DNA of 42,963 bases from Actinospica durhamensis (GTDB lineage: Bacteria > Actinomycetota > Actinomycetes > Streptomycetales > Catenulisporaceae), in contig NZ_JAGSOG010000043.1 of the NCBI RefSeq assembly GCF_018139695.1, forward strand, positions 1 to 42,963, in the 5' to 3' direction. Made by a program: the position numbers and the translations under genes. The notes below the pieces were generated by a model. It was not told where the DNA came from. It saw nothing but the letters and a program-made list of their open reading frames with translations, and did not search any database. How positions within the stretch are numbered: position 1 is the first letter of the stretch; each line of letters begins with the position of its first letter. Below, piece by piece: positions 28,045-35,835 of this stretch.

Positions 28045-28536
28045 ATGGCTTTGCTGAAGAAGGTCGCCACCATCGCCGTGCTCGCGGGCTCGGGCGTCAT
28101 GGCCACGGCGGGCATCGCGTCCGCGGCTTCGGGCGACGACCACCTGCAGCAGGACGGTCTGGTCGCCGTCAACGCTCTGAACAACGTCGACATCTCGCCG
28201 AACCTCGGCTGCGCCCTGGACCAGACCGCTCCGGACCTCACCGCGCAGAGCCTGATCGGCCTGATCCCGATCGGCGTCGGCCTGAACCACGCGCTCGAGC
28301 ACGCCAACCTGAACGTGCTGGCCAACGGCAACACCACGACCGATGTCGAGGACAACTCCTGCACCTCGAACCAGGGTTCCTCGCAGGCGGGCAACAACAG
28401 CCACCACAGCGTGGGTGCCGGCAGCTCCTCCTCCGAGCACAACACCGGCGACGGCGCGGGCGCGGGCAACTCCAAGAACGGCGAGGGCGCCGGCGGCCTG
28501 CTCGGCGGCACCGGCATCCTCGGCACCGGGCTCTGA
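28045..28536 (+). CDS. Rodlin-like secreted surface protein 1
   Basis: A 163-residue protein. The signal peptide MALLKKVATIAVLAGSGVMA to GIASA is followed by a mature part with DISPNLGC, SLIGLIPIGVGLNH, NLNVLANGN and EDNSCTSNQGSSQAG. These resemble Streptomyces rodlins RdlA/RdlB (DMSPQL, NLVPI, INVLA and a Cys-Asn-Gln segment), which form rodlet layers on aerial hyphae and spores. Unlike rodlins of about 130 residues it adds a Gly/Ser/Asn-rich tail ending LGGTGILGTGL. The ATG at 28045 is preceded by GGAGG (9-base spacing). It converges on a paralogue at 29045-29569. The call rests on remembered motif similarity, not an alignment. Confidence 0.7.
   Translation: MALLKKVATIAVLAGSGVMATAGIASAASGDDHLQQDGLVAVNALNNVDISPNLGCALDQTAPDLTAQSLIGLIPIGVGLNHALEHANLNVLANGNTTTDVEDNSCTSNQGSSQAGNNSHHSVGAGSSSSEHNTGDGAGAGNSKNGEGAGGLLGGTGILGTGL
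28234..28533 (+). repeat. Left copy of 300-base inverted gene repeat
   Basis: The last 300 coding bases match, in opposite orientation and without gaps, the last 300 coding bases at 29048-29347. The 100 residues encoded differ at 7 positions by my count. The 5' parts and signal peptides are more diverged. Confidence 0.85.
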
Positions 28537-28637
28537 TAGTCCGGGCGCCGCAGCTTGGGCGCCGACCCCCGGAAGGTTCATATCGACCCGGAGCACTGGG
28601 ACACAGGGCTCCACCCGACACAGTGCTCCGACCGACA

Positions 28638-28690
28638 CCGTGGCGCGGGAGAACCGGGACTACATCCCCGGCCTCCCGCGCCACGGTTTT
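28638..28690 (+). terminator. Long terminator hairpin after rodlin-like gene 1
   Basis: A 14-base-pair perfect outer stem (CCGTGGCGCGGGAG with CTCCCGCGCCACGG) encloses an inner CCGGG/CCCGG stem and is followed by TTTTCGTCTTT. It lies about 100 bases after the stop. Confidence 0.8.
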
Positions 28691-29044
28691 CGTCTTTGTA
28701 CGTGTTCGTTCCCTGTGTACGTGCTCGCTCTCTGCCTACGCGTTCGTCGTCTGCGGGCGGGGCGGATGACGGCGACGAGACGGGCGACGGCGCAGGACGC
28801 GAGCCAAGCCGGGCCGACCCTGTGTGGCGCTGGATGGATCGAGGAGACCGAGCGGACCCTGCGCGGAGCGGAGCTCGCGGACTGCGGGTCGCCTCCGAAC
28901 CCCCCGGACACACGGATGCGGCCCCGGGCCCGCGGGTTACCGCGAGTCCAGGGCCGCACTGTCGGTTCGGCGGGGTGGCCGAGCCTTCGGTGGGAGCGGC
29001 GCCGGGGTTGGACCCGGCACGCGCCGTACCACTGTCGATTCGAT
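28691..29044. other. Non-coding stretch between convergent rodlin-like genes
   Basis: About 350 bases with no credible gene. Frames here are shadows without ribosome binding sites. The DNA is GC-rich with no T-tracted hairpin that I could find for the minus-strand gene ending at 29045. Confidence 0.6.
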
Positions 29045-29569
29045 TTAGAGCCCGGTGCCGAGGATGCCGGTGCCGCCGAGCAGGCCGCCCGCGCCCTTGC
29101 CGTTCTCGGAGTTGTCCGCGCCCGCGCCGTCGCCGGTGTTGTGCTCGGAGGAGCTGCTGCCGGCACCCACGCTGCCGTGGCTGTCGTTGCCGGCCTGCGA
29201 GGAACCCTGGTTCGAGGTGCAGGAGTTGTCCTCGACGTCGGTCGTGGTGTTGCCGTTGGCCAGCACGTTCAGGTTGGCGTGCTCGAGCAGGTGGTTCAGG
29301 CTCACGCCGATCGGGATCAGGCCGATCAGGCTCTGCGCGGTGAGGTCCGGCAGGGTGCCGTCGGCCAGGCAGCCGAGGTTCGGCGAGATGTCGGTGTTGT
29401 TGAGCAGGTTGACCGGGATCAGACCGTCCTGGTGCAGGTGGTCGTCGCCCGCCTGCGGGGCCGCCGCCGGGGCCCAGCCGCCCTCGTCCGCGGCCGCGAT
29501 GCCGGCGGTGGCCATGACACCCGCGCTCGCGAGAACGGCGATGGTCGCGGCCTTCTTCAGCATTGCCAT
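29045..29569 (-). CDS. Rodlin-like secreted surface protein 2
   Basis: A 174-residue paralogue of the protein at 28045-28536. Signal peptide MAMLKKAATIAVLASAGVMA to GIAAA, then a short insert absent from paralogue 1 (DEGGWAPAAAPQA), then GDDHLHQDGLIPVNLLNN, DISPNLGC and a C-terminal 100 residues nearly identical to paralogue 1. The start MAMLKK matches the MALLKK start of the other copy, with AGGAAG about 10 bases upstream. The two genes converge, whereas rdlA and rdlB of Streptomyces, as I recall, diverge. It is likely an assembly partner of paralogue 1. Acidic and basic changes in the tail (SENGKG against SKNGEG) swap charges. Confidence 0.7.
   Translation of the reverse strand: MAMLKKAATIAVLASAGVMATAGIAAADEGGWAPAAAPQAGDDHLHQDGLIPVNLLNNTDISPNLGCLADGTLPDLTAQSLIGLIPIGVSLNHLLEHANLNVLANGNTTTDVEDNSCTSNQGSSQAGNDSHGSVGAGSSSSEHNTGDGAGADNSENGKGAGGLLGGTGILGTGL
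29048..29347 (-). repeat. Right copy of 300-base inverted gene repeat
   Basis: Reverse-complement partner of 28234-28533. The two arms are separated by 514 bases, so recombination between them would flip the intervening DNA. Confidence 0.85.
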
Positions 29570-29897
29570 GTTGATCGTTCTTCCTGTGGGATGCAAATCA
29601 TAAACTTAGGACCGTGATAGCCGAATTCCACTATCGTGCATTTCTGAACGTAGCAGTCTTCGGCTGAAAAACTACACTGGAATCATCTGCTTCAACGGCA
29701 GCCGACACTAATGAGTGATCATCCGGCCGCTTATCACAGCATTTTCAGGGTAGTTGACGCCGACTAGCGGCGATTCGCGCATGCCCTGCTCATGCCTATG
29801 TTATTGCGTCGAAACCTGAATTCCGTCCGACATACGCGGATACCACTCGATCGGGCGCATTTCTATGATGAGTGCGACTGTGGAGGTGTGGTCCCGC
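29570..29897. other. AT-richer intergenic region upstream of rodlin-like gene 2
   Basis: No gene seen. The 170 bases next to the gene are unusually AT-rich for this genome (ATTTCTGAACG, GAAAAACTACACTGG, TTATCACAGCATTTTCAGGG) and carry the conserved 16-base element at 29708-29723. The rest to 29897 holds nothing I can name. Confidence 0.6.
29708..29723 (-). promoter_or_regulatory. Conserved upstream element, rodlin-like gene 2
   Basis: On the minus strand GATGATCACTCATTAG, 138 bases before the ATG at 29569. It matches the element before rodlin-like gene 1 at 15 of 16 bases, while the DNA between element and gene is not conserved between the copies. Confidence 0.5.
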
Positions 29898-30263
29898 TCA
29901 CTGCATCGCGGCGGGCGCGGCCTCGGGTGCGTCGTGCGCGAGCATCGCGGCGCCGGCCGCCTGGGCCGAGGAGTCAGCGTTCATCACGTCGGAGTATCCG
30001 GGCAGATCGCGCACCGGCAGACCGTCGGAGAAAACCTGGGACACGCCCACGGAATTCAGCGGAACGCCAGCCACGGTCGCGGCGACCGAGTGCGAGAGCG
30101 GATCGAGCTGCGTGCCCGCGAACGGGTAGAGCCGCATGCTCCCCACCGAGCCGATCAGCGGCGCGGCCGAGGTGGCCCCGCCCGCGGCGGCCTGGGCGAC
30201 GGCGGGGACGGTCGCGGCGGCCAGCGCGACCGGAATGAGTGCGAACCGTGCGATCCCTGCCAT
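29898..30263 (-). CDS. Small secreted protein (unknown function)
   Basis: A 121-residue secreted protein. Signal peptide MAGIARFALIPVALAAATVP to AVAQA, mature part Ala/Val/Gly/Ser-rich with short hydrophobic runs (PLIGSVGSMRLYPFAGTQLD, VAATVAGVPLNSVGV, GLPVRDLPGYSDVM). It has no Cys. It resembles small cell-surface proteins of streptomycetes in size and composition, but no family is assigned. The ATG at 30263 has a very strong site (AAGGAGG, 7-base spacing), implying high expression. A longer frame to 30308 adds 15 residues ahead of the signal and is rejected. Confidence 0.72.
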   Translation of the reverse strand: MAGIARFALIPVALAAATVPAVAQAAAGGATSAAPLIGSVGSMRLYPFAGTQLDPLSHSVAATVAGVPLNSVGVSQVFSDGLPVRDLPGYSDVMNADSSAQAAGAAMLAHDAPEAAPAAMQ

Positions 30264-30697
30264 GGAAACGCCTCCTTCAGGATGGGGATGAGCCAACAGT
30301 GTCGGCATGAAACTTAGCGGCCGGACTTCATTTGAGAAGACAGGACACGCGACGCCGAGGCATCACTCGGGCCGCGGAAATATTTCACCAATAAGCACTT
30401 CGTCTACACGTCTCCAGCGTTTCTGACCGGACGTGTGGTGCGTCGCCGGAGCCGGTACGAGACGACCGCGTGGATACCGGGGCACGGGCCGGGTAACCCG
30501 TCCGGCCGAGAGCATGCTGGGCTGAATGGCCTTCAGATATTCCAATCGAGTGATGTGATGACAAACCGCGAATGCGCCCGGCCGGCCGGGGCACCCAAGC
30601 TCCTGGGTCTGGAAGATCCGGGCTTCCCACCGGTCGGCGGGCCACCCCGCTTCGGTGAGAGGCAGTCAGTCAGCCACCCGATAAAGGAGAAATACCT
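30264..30697. other. Divergent intergenic region
   Basis: 434 bases between two divergent secreted-protein genes. No gene seen. It contains AT-rich segments near 30385-30425 and 30530-30560 that may hold the two promoters, and small hairpins (ACCCA/TGGGT near 30591-30607). I find no riboswitch I can name. Confidence 0.55.
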
Positions 30698-31168
30698 ATG
30701 CGCGTTTCCCGTGCCGTGTCGCTCTCGATGCTCACGCTGGGCCTGACCGTCGGCGGCATCAGTGTCGCGGCCGCCGACTCCGACACCAGGGGGGCCTCGT
30801 CCACGACGGCCTCCGGCGTCACGAGCAGCTTCACGCACAGCACCGACGACTCCTTCGCCGCCGGTTCGAACTCCACCAGCGCCGCCGGCGTGGCCGACAC
30901 GCGTGCCGAGGCCGGCGTCGCGAGGGACGGTGCGTCCTACGATCGGATCGCCACCACGCACGTCACCGATGCGGGCATCACCCACACCGGCAACTTCGAG
31001 GCTGCCGGCCCGCGCCAGCGCGGTGACGACGAGTGGCGGGGCGAGGACTCCGACCACAACCGCCACGGCGACTGCGACCGGCGCCGCGACCACCGCGGCG
31101 AGGACGGGGAGTTCGGCGAGCACGAGCACGGCGGTCTGCTCACCGACGTGGTCGAGGACCTGCTCTAG
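30698..31168 (+). CDS. Small secreted protein with charged His/Asp/Arg-rich tail
   Basis: A 156-residue secreted protein: signal peptide MRVSRAVSLSMLTLGLTVGG to SVAAA, a Ser/Thr/Ala-rich middle (STTASGVTSSFTHSTDDSFA), then a highly charged tail with RGDDEWRGEDSDHNRHGD and HRGEDGEFGEHEHGG. The tail could bind metal ions, but it may simply be low complexity. No Cys. No family recognised. The ATG at 30698 has AAGGAG 9 bases upstream. It is divergent from the secreted gene at 29898 and ends before a terminator. Confidence 0.75.
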   Translation: MRVSRAVSLSMLTLGLTVGGISVAAADSDTRGASSTTASGVTSSFTHSTDDSFAAGSNSTSAAGVADTRAEAGVARDGASYDRIATTHVTDAGITHTGNFEAAGPRQRGDDEWRGEDSDHNRHGDCDRRRDHRGEDGEFGEHEHGGLLTDVVEDLL

Positions 31169-31204
31169 TCTCCCGGCTCCATCCGCGTCCAGCGCGCGGG
31201 CCAC

Positions 31205-31240
31205 ACGCCCCGGTCCATCCGCCGATGACCGGGGCGTTCG
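31205..31240 (+). terminator. Terminator after the charged-tail secreted protein gene
   Basis: A 10-base-pair perfect stem (ACGCCCCGGT with ACCGGGGCGT), 13-base loop, then TCG. It lies 37 bases after the stop. Confidence 0.65.
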
Positions 31241-31339
31241 CCATTGTTAACGCCCTGTTGACGCACGTGGACACAGTGACGCGATTTGCCATCTCATTGC
31301 TAAGATGCGGCAGTACCCAGACGAGTGCTTGGCGGATTC

Positions 31340-32917
31340 ATGAATATACCGGGGGCGGGCGAGCCGCACCGTGCCATACCGCACAGTCGTAGGCGCCGGG
31401 CCCGTCCCGCCACCGCCGCGCGCTTTCTGAGTACGGGTCAGAAGGTGCTCGGCCTCTGCCTGCTCCTGCTGCTCGGCCTCGGGCTCGCGCTCGATCCGCG
31501 GGCGACCGCGACCGCGCTGGTCGGGGCCTGCGTCCTGTTCTACGTACTGATCGCCGGCATGCGGATCGTGATCATGGTGGCCGGGCAGTCCTACCGGTCG
31601 CCGCGCCGGGTGACCGTGCGCGCGCAGGATCCCTCGCTGCCGGACTACGCCGTCCTGCTGCCGGTGCACAAGGAAGCCAACATGCTCCGGCATCTGGTGA
31701 CCCGCATCAGCAGACTGGAATACCCGCGCGAGCGGTTGCACGTGCTGCTGCTGATCGAGCAGGACGACGAGGAGACCCTCGCGGCCGCGCGCTCCATCGG
31801 GCTGCTGTTCGACACCGACGCCGCGTACGACGCCACGGTCTCCGGACGCGTCGCGCGCGTCGGCCATCCGCTCGACCACGTGACCGTGGTGGTGATCCCG
31901 CCGGGCGGGCCCAAGACCAAGCCGAACGCGATGAACGTGGCGATGCGGCGGGTGATCGAGGCCGGCTGCGAGGTGCTGACCATCTTCGACGCCGAGGACC
32001 GGCCCGATCCGGACCAGCTGCTCAAGGCGATCGGCACCTTCCGGCTGGCTCCGCCCGAGGTCGCCTGCCTGCAGGCGGAGCTCGCGTTCTGGAACGACGA
32101 CACCAACTGGGTCACCGCGCTGTACTGGATCGCCTACAAGATCCACTTCCTGCGCTTCCTGCCGGGCCTGGCCCGACTGCGCCTGCCGATCCCGCTCGGC
32201 GGCACCTCGAACCACTTCAAGGTCTCGGCCCTGCGCGACGTCGCGCTGCCGGACGGCTCGGTCTGGGACGCGCACAACCTGACCGAGGACGCGGACCTCG
32301 GCGCCCGGCTGATCAGCGCCGGATACCGGATCGAGCTGCTCAACTCCATCACGCTCGAGGAGGCGCCGGTCACCAGCCGCGTGGTGGACAAGCAGCAGCG
32401 GCGGTGGAAGGGCGGCTACCTGCAGACCGGGCTGGTGCACACCCGCCACCCGCGCGAGGCGATACGCCGGATGGGGCTGCTGCGCTGGCTGTGCTTCAAC
32501 CTGCTGATGTTCGGCACGCCGCTGTCCTTCATGATCAACCCGCTGTTCTACGCGCTGACGGTGGTCTACTTCGGCACCCGCGCGCACGTGATCGCCGAGC
32601 TGTTCCCCACGGCGATCTACTACCCGGCCCTCGGGCTGCTGGTGGTCGGCAACTTCTTCCTCGTGTTCGAGCTCATCCACACCTGCCTCGAGGAGGCGAA
32701 CTCGACCCGGGGCCGCTACTCGCTGCTGTGGTACATGCTGCTCGCCCCGCTCATGTGGCTGTGGATGAGCCGGTCCACGTATATAGCAGTCTGGGAGCTG
32801 GCGACCGGCAAGCGCGGCTGGCACAAGACGCCGCACGGCCACACCTTGGACGAGGGCGAACTCGACGCGGGGCTGTTCGCGCAGCCGGCGCTCGTCGCGG
32901 ATCAGGAGCTGGTGTGA
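31340..32917 (+). CDS. Processive GT2 glycosyltransferase (cellulose/hyaluronan synthase-like)
   Basis: A 525-residue membrane glycosyltransferase. Two N-terminal helices (about 37-50, 58-80) are followed by a cytosolic GT-A domain with YAVLLPVHKE, the metal-binding FDAED (216-220), the catalytic TEDADL (315-320) and QQRRWKGG (352-359), the Q/RxxRW motif of processive enzymes that extrude polymer while building it. Several C-terminal helices follow (LLMFGTPLSFMINPLFYALTVV, ALGLLVVGNFFLVFELI). It probably makes an extracellular polysaccharide from a nucleotide sugar; the sugar cannot be told. The ATG at 31340 is preferred to GTG 31325. The next gene starts inside its stop. Confidence 0.88.
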   Translation: MNIPGAGEPHRAIPHSRRRRARPATAARFLSTGQKVLGLCLLLLLGLGLALDPRATATALVGACVLFYVLIAGMRIVIMVAGQSYRSPRRVTVRAQDPSLPDYAVLLPVHKEANMLRHLVTRISRLEYPRERLHVLLLIEQDDEETLAAARSIGLLFDTDAAYDATVSGRVARVGHPLDHVTVVVIPPGGPKTKPNAMNVAMRRVIEAGCEVLTIFDAEDRPDPDQLLKAIGTFRLAPPEVACLQAELAFWNDDTNWVTALYWIAYKIHFLRFLPGLARLRLPIPLGGTSNHFKVSALRDVALPDGSVWDAHNLTEDADLGARLISAGYRIELLNSITLEEAPVTSRVVDKQQRRWKGGYLQTGLVHTRHPREAIRRMGLLRWLCFNLLMFGTPLSFMINPLFYALTVVYFGTRAHVIAELFPTAIYYPALGLLVVGNFFLVFELIHTCLEEANSTRGRYSLLWYMLLAPLMWLWMSRSTYIAVWELATGKRGWHKTPHGHTLDEGELDAGLFAQPALVADQELV

Positions 32918-34086
32918 CCGCCTTGCGCAGCCGCCTCGTCCCCACACTCGCCCTCCTGCTCGTCCTCGGCACGAGCGCCTGCTCCGCGCTGGCGCCCTCA
33001 ATACCGACCGGAACGCCGCAGGCCGGGCTCGCGGCAGCCGGCGCGTCGACGCAGGCGACGACGGGCGCCTCGACTCAGGCCTCACCGACACCGACACCGA
33101 CACCGACACCCAAGGTCTCCGCGACCGCGCAGGCGTCCACCAGGCAACTGGGCATCCAGGTCTACTGGCACACCTCGGGCACCACCGAGCAGGTCGAGTC
33201 GGCGGCGGCCAAGGTGCTCGACTACGTCGTCGGGCTCGGCGCCAACAGCGTCGCGCTGACCTTCCCGATCTACACCGACGGGGTGCGCCCGACCAAGATC
33301 TACGGCGTCTCCGGCTCCACGCCGACCCCGGCCACGCTCGACCTGGTGATCAAGGCGGCGCAGGCGCGCGGGCTGCGGGTCATGGTGCGGCCGCTGATCG
33401 ACGAGACCAACATCAAGGACGACTCCGGGGACTGGCGCGGCTCGATCAAGCCGGTCAGCGTCTCCGGCTGGTTCGCCAGCTACCGGTCCTCCATCACGCC
33501 GTACCTGCGACTGGCCCAGCAGGACGCGGTGGACTACTTCGACCTCGGCGTGGAACTCGACTCGCTGGAGTCCTACCAGAGCGATTGGACCAGCCTGGAC
33601 TCCTACGCCGCCGGGATCTACCGGGGCGAGCTCGACTACGGCGACAACTGGTCCACCTGGCAGGAGGGCGGACCCGACAAACCCGCCGCGCACGTCGGCG
33701 TCGACGCCTACCCCGACGTGGACCTGTCGGACGACGCGTCGGTCGCCGAGCTGACCAACGCCTGGGAGGAGTGGCTCGAGCACCGGTCCGCGGCGGTGTT
33801 GCAGAACACGGTGATGCAGGAGGTCGGGATCCCCGCGTCCAGCGGGGCCTACCACCACCCGGCGCAGTGGGCCACGGCCGGGGCGACGCCGGTCACCTCG
33901 ATCCAGGTCCACTGGTTCACCGCCGCGTGCGACGCCGCGCAGTCGCTCGGCCTGCCCGGCATCTACTTCTGGGACGTCGACAGCTACGCCGAGCCGTCCC
34001 TCGGCGCCACCTCGGACACCGGGTCCTTCATCGGACGCGGCGACCAGGCGATCAAGTCGTGCTTCGCGAGCGGGTGGGGGAACTGA
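32914..34086 (+). CDS. TIM-barrel glycoside hydrolase-like lipoprotein
   Basis: A 390-residue predicted lipoprotein. Basic N-terminus, hydrophobic stretch, Cys23 in GTSACSAL, then an Ala/Thr/Pro linker with a PTPTPTPT repeat, then a barrel-like domain: QLGIQVYWHTSGTTEQVESA, GANSVALTFPIYTDGV, GLRVMVRPLIDETN, YFDLGVELDSLESYQ, AHVGVDAYPDVDLSD and PGIYFWDVDSY. This resembles the GH113-like or related glycosidase folds, with Glu in GVELDS a candidate catalytic residue. It may trim or release the polymer made by the GT2. The GTG start overlaps the GT2 stop as GTGA (32914-32917); its own TGA shares one base with the next ATG. Confidence 0.75.
   Translation: MTALRSRLVPTLALLLVLGTSACSALAPSIPTGTPQAGLAAAGASTQATTGASTQASPTPTPTPTPKVSATAQASTRQLGIQVYWHTSGTTEQVESAAAKVLDYVVGLGANSVALTFPIYTDGVRPTKIYGVSGSTPTPATLDLVIKAAQARGLRVMVRPLIDETNIKDDSGDWRGSIKPVSVSGWFASYRSSITPYLRLAQQDAVDYFDLGVELDSLESYQSDWTSLDSYAAGIYRGELDYGDNWSTWQEGGPDKPAAHVGVDAYPDVDLSDDASVAELTNAWEEWLEHRSAAVLQNTVMQEVGIPASSGAYHHPAQWATAGATPVTSIQVHWFTAACDAAQSLGLPGIYFWDVDSYAEPSLGATSDTGSFIGRGDQAIKSCFASGWGN
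33084..33110 (+). repeat. ACCGAC tandem repeat in the lipoprotein linker
   Basis: Four and a half perfect copies of the hexamer ACCGAC encode the Pro-Thr linker. The unit keeps the reading frame when it slips, so linker length may vary between strains. Confidence 0.8.
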
Positions 34087-35819
34087 TGAGTACCGACGAC
34101 GAGACGATGCTCATCTCGCCGCCACGGCCGGGCGGATCGCAGCGCCCGGCGCTCCCGACGCTGCCCGCCCAGCGGACCCGCGGGACGGCCGGTCCCGGTC
34201 CGGGCGACGAGACGGTGCTGATCCGGCTCAAGCCCGGGCGCGACCGCGTCGCCATGGCACTGGCCGTCGCCGCCGCGCTGCTGTCGGCCGCGGCGACGTA
34301 CCACTTCTCCCGGGTGCACCTGCTGCTCGGCATCCGCGACTCCTTCTCCCACCTGGAGATCAGCCGGCGGGTGCTGGTCGGCCAGACCACCGGGATCGCG
34401 CAGCTCGGCGGCATCTGGCTGCCGCTGCCGCACATCCTGCAGGCGGCGTTCGCCTGGAACTGGACCCTCTACTCCACCGGCCTGGCCGGCAGCCTCGTCT
34501 CCGGCGGCTGCTACGTCGGTGCCACGGTGCTGATCTACAAGATCATCAGGGCCCTGTCGGCCACGAAGAGCTCGGCGGCCGCGCGTAGTTCGAAGTCCTC
34601 GCCGTGGCCGGCCGTGGTGGGCGCCACGGTGTTCATGACCAACGCGAACGTGCTCTACCAGCAGAGCACCGCGATGGACGAACTGCCGCTGTACCTGTTC
34701 GCGCTCTGGACGGTCTATCTGCTGGTGCGCTGGACCACCACCGACCGGCCCACCTACGTGCTGCTGGCCGCGATCGCCAGCGCGGCCGCGATGCTCTGCC
34801 GGTACGAGGCCTGGTACCTCGGGCTCGCCTACACGCTGCTGGTGCTGGTGGTGGCCCGGCGCAAGGGCCACAGCTGGAAGGACACCAGCGGCCTGACGCT
34901 GGTGTTCGCCAGCTTCGGGTTCGCCGCGCCGGCCGGGGCCTGGTTCGTCTACAACTGGGTCATCTTCGGCACGCCGGTCTACTTCCTGACCGGGCCGAAC
35001 TCCAGCTCGGACCAGATGGCCGACCAGCAGGGCGAGATCGAGATCCACAACTGGACGCTCACGCTCAAGGCCTACGGCACCGCCGCGACCTCCGACCTCG
35101 GGCTGCTCGTGATCGGCGCGGGCCTGCTCGCCCTGATCGCGGTGCTGGCCCGGGACCGGCTCTCGGCGCGCGTCCTGCCGGTCCTGGTGTTCGCCACGGT
35201 GGTGCCGTTCTACTGCTACACGCTGGAATCCGGGCAGGAGCCGATCGGCACGCCCGTGCTCAACGGCGGCCTGACGAACTTCCGCTTCGGCCTGATCGGC
35301 CTGCTGCCGGCCGCGATCCTGATCGGCTTCGCGCTGGACTGGGCGCTGCCCCGGGCGGCGCGGCGCAGGCGCGCGGTCAAGCTCGGCGCGCCCGCGGTGG
35401 CCGTCGCGCTCAGCCTCGGCCTGGTCGGCATGACCGGCTACACGGTGGCCCGCCACCAGATCGTGCTGGAGCAGGAGGCCGAGCAGAACCTGGCCGCCCA
35501 ACTCGATCCGCTGGCGGCGAGCGCGTATCTGGAGCACAGCACCAGCGGCAGGATCCTGATCGACGACGTGCGCAACGAGCTCGTCGCCTTCTACGTCCTG
35601 GACCGCACCGTCTACTCCGGCACCCGCGACCGCCTCGGCAACGTCTACACCCGGGCCCTGGTGGATCCCGAGGCCAACGACATCAGCCTGATCGTCATGC
35701 GCACCACGCCCGGCGACGTGGACCAGGTCTACCGGGCGCTGTACGGCACCGCGGCCCTCACAAGCGGCTACCGCGAGGTCTACCACAACGCCGACTACGT
35801 GATCTACGGCCTGAAGTAG
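34086..35819 (+). CDS. Polytopic GT-C-like membrane glycosyltransferase
   Basis: A 577-residue integral membrane protein. A disordered N-terminus containing two similar short motifs (DDETMLI and GDETVLIRLKPG) is followed by roughly ten helices and a C-terminal extracytoplasmic domain (ILIDDVRNELVAFYVLDRTV to YHNADYVIYGLK). HLEISRRVLVG after the first helix resembles the acidic first-loop motif of GT-C enzymes such as the ArnT/PMT group, which use polyprenyl-phosphate sugars. It probably decorates or extends the polysaccharide of this operon; the donor is unknown. The ATG at 34086 shares its A with the preceding TGA. Confidence 0.75.
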   Translation: MSTDDETMLISPPRPGGSQRPALPTLPAQRTRGTAGPGPGDETVLIRLKPGRDRVAMALAVAAALLSAAATYHFSRVHLLLGIRDSFSHLEISRRVLVGQTTGIAQLGGIWLPLPHILQAAFAWNWTLYSTGLAGSLVSGGCYVGATVLIYKIIRALSATKSSAAARSSKSSPWPAVVGATVFMTNANVLYQQSTAMDELPLYLFALWTVYLLVRWTTTDRPTYVLLAAIASAAAMLCRYEAWYLGLAYTLLVLVVARRKGHSWKDTSGLTLVFASFGFAAPAGAWFVYNWVIFGTPVYFLTGPNSSSDQMADQQGEIEIHNWTLTLKAYGTAATSDLGLLVIGAGLLALIAVLARDRLSARVLPVLVFATVVPFYCYTLESGQEPIGTPVLNGGLTNFRFGLIGLLPAAILIGFALDWALPRAARRRRAVKLGAPAVAVALSLGLVGMTGYTVARHQIVLEQEAEQNLAAQLDPLAASAYLEHSTSGRILIDDVRNELVAFYVLDRTVYSGTRDRLGNVYTRALVDPEANDISLIVMRTTPGDVDQVYRALYGTAALTSGYREVYHNADYVIYGLK

Positions 35820-35835
35820 CACCGGCCGCAGGTCG

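Noticed and set aside
28045-29569. Chaplins
   Set aside because: No chaplin domain (GNxxxVPVxxPVNxCGN-like) is present; the SPNL, GLIPI, NVLA and Cys-Asn-Gln features fit rodlins better.
28343-29617. Long plus-strand frame antisense to rodlin-like gene 2
   Set aside because: It runs through a terminator hairpin and the opposite strand of a gene with a clear signal peptide.
30264-30697. Cyclic-di-AMP (ydaO) riboswitch before a secreted protein gene
   Set aside because: I looked for its conserved GAAUC-type core and paired elements and did not find them.
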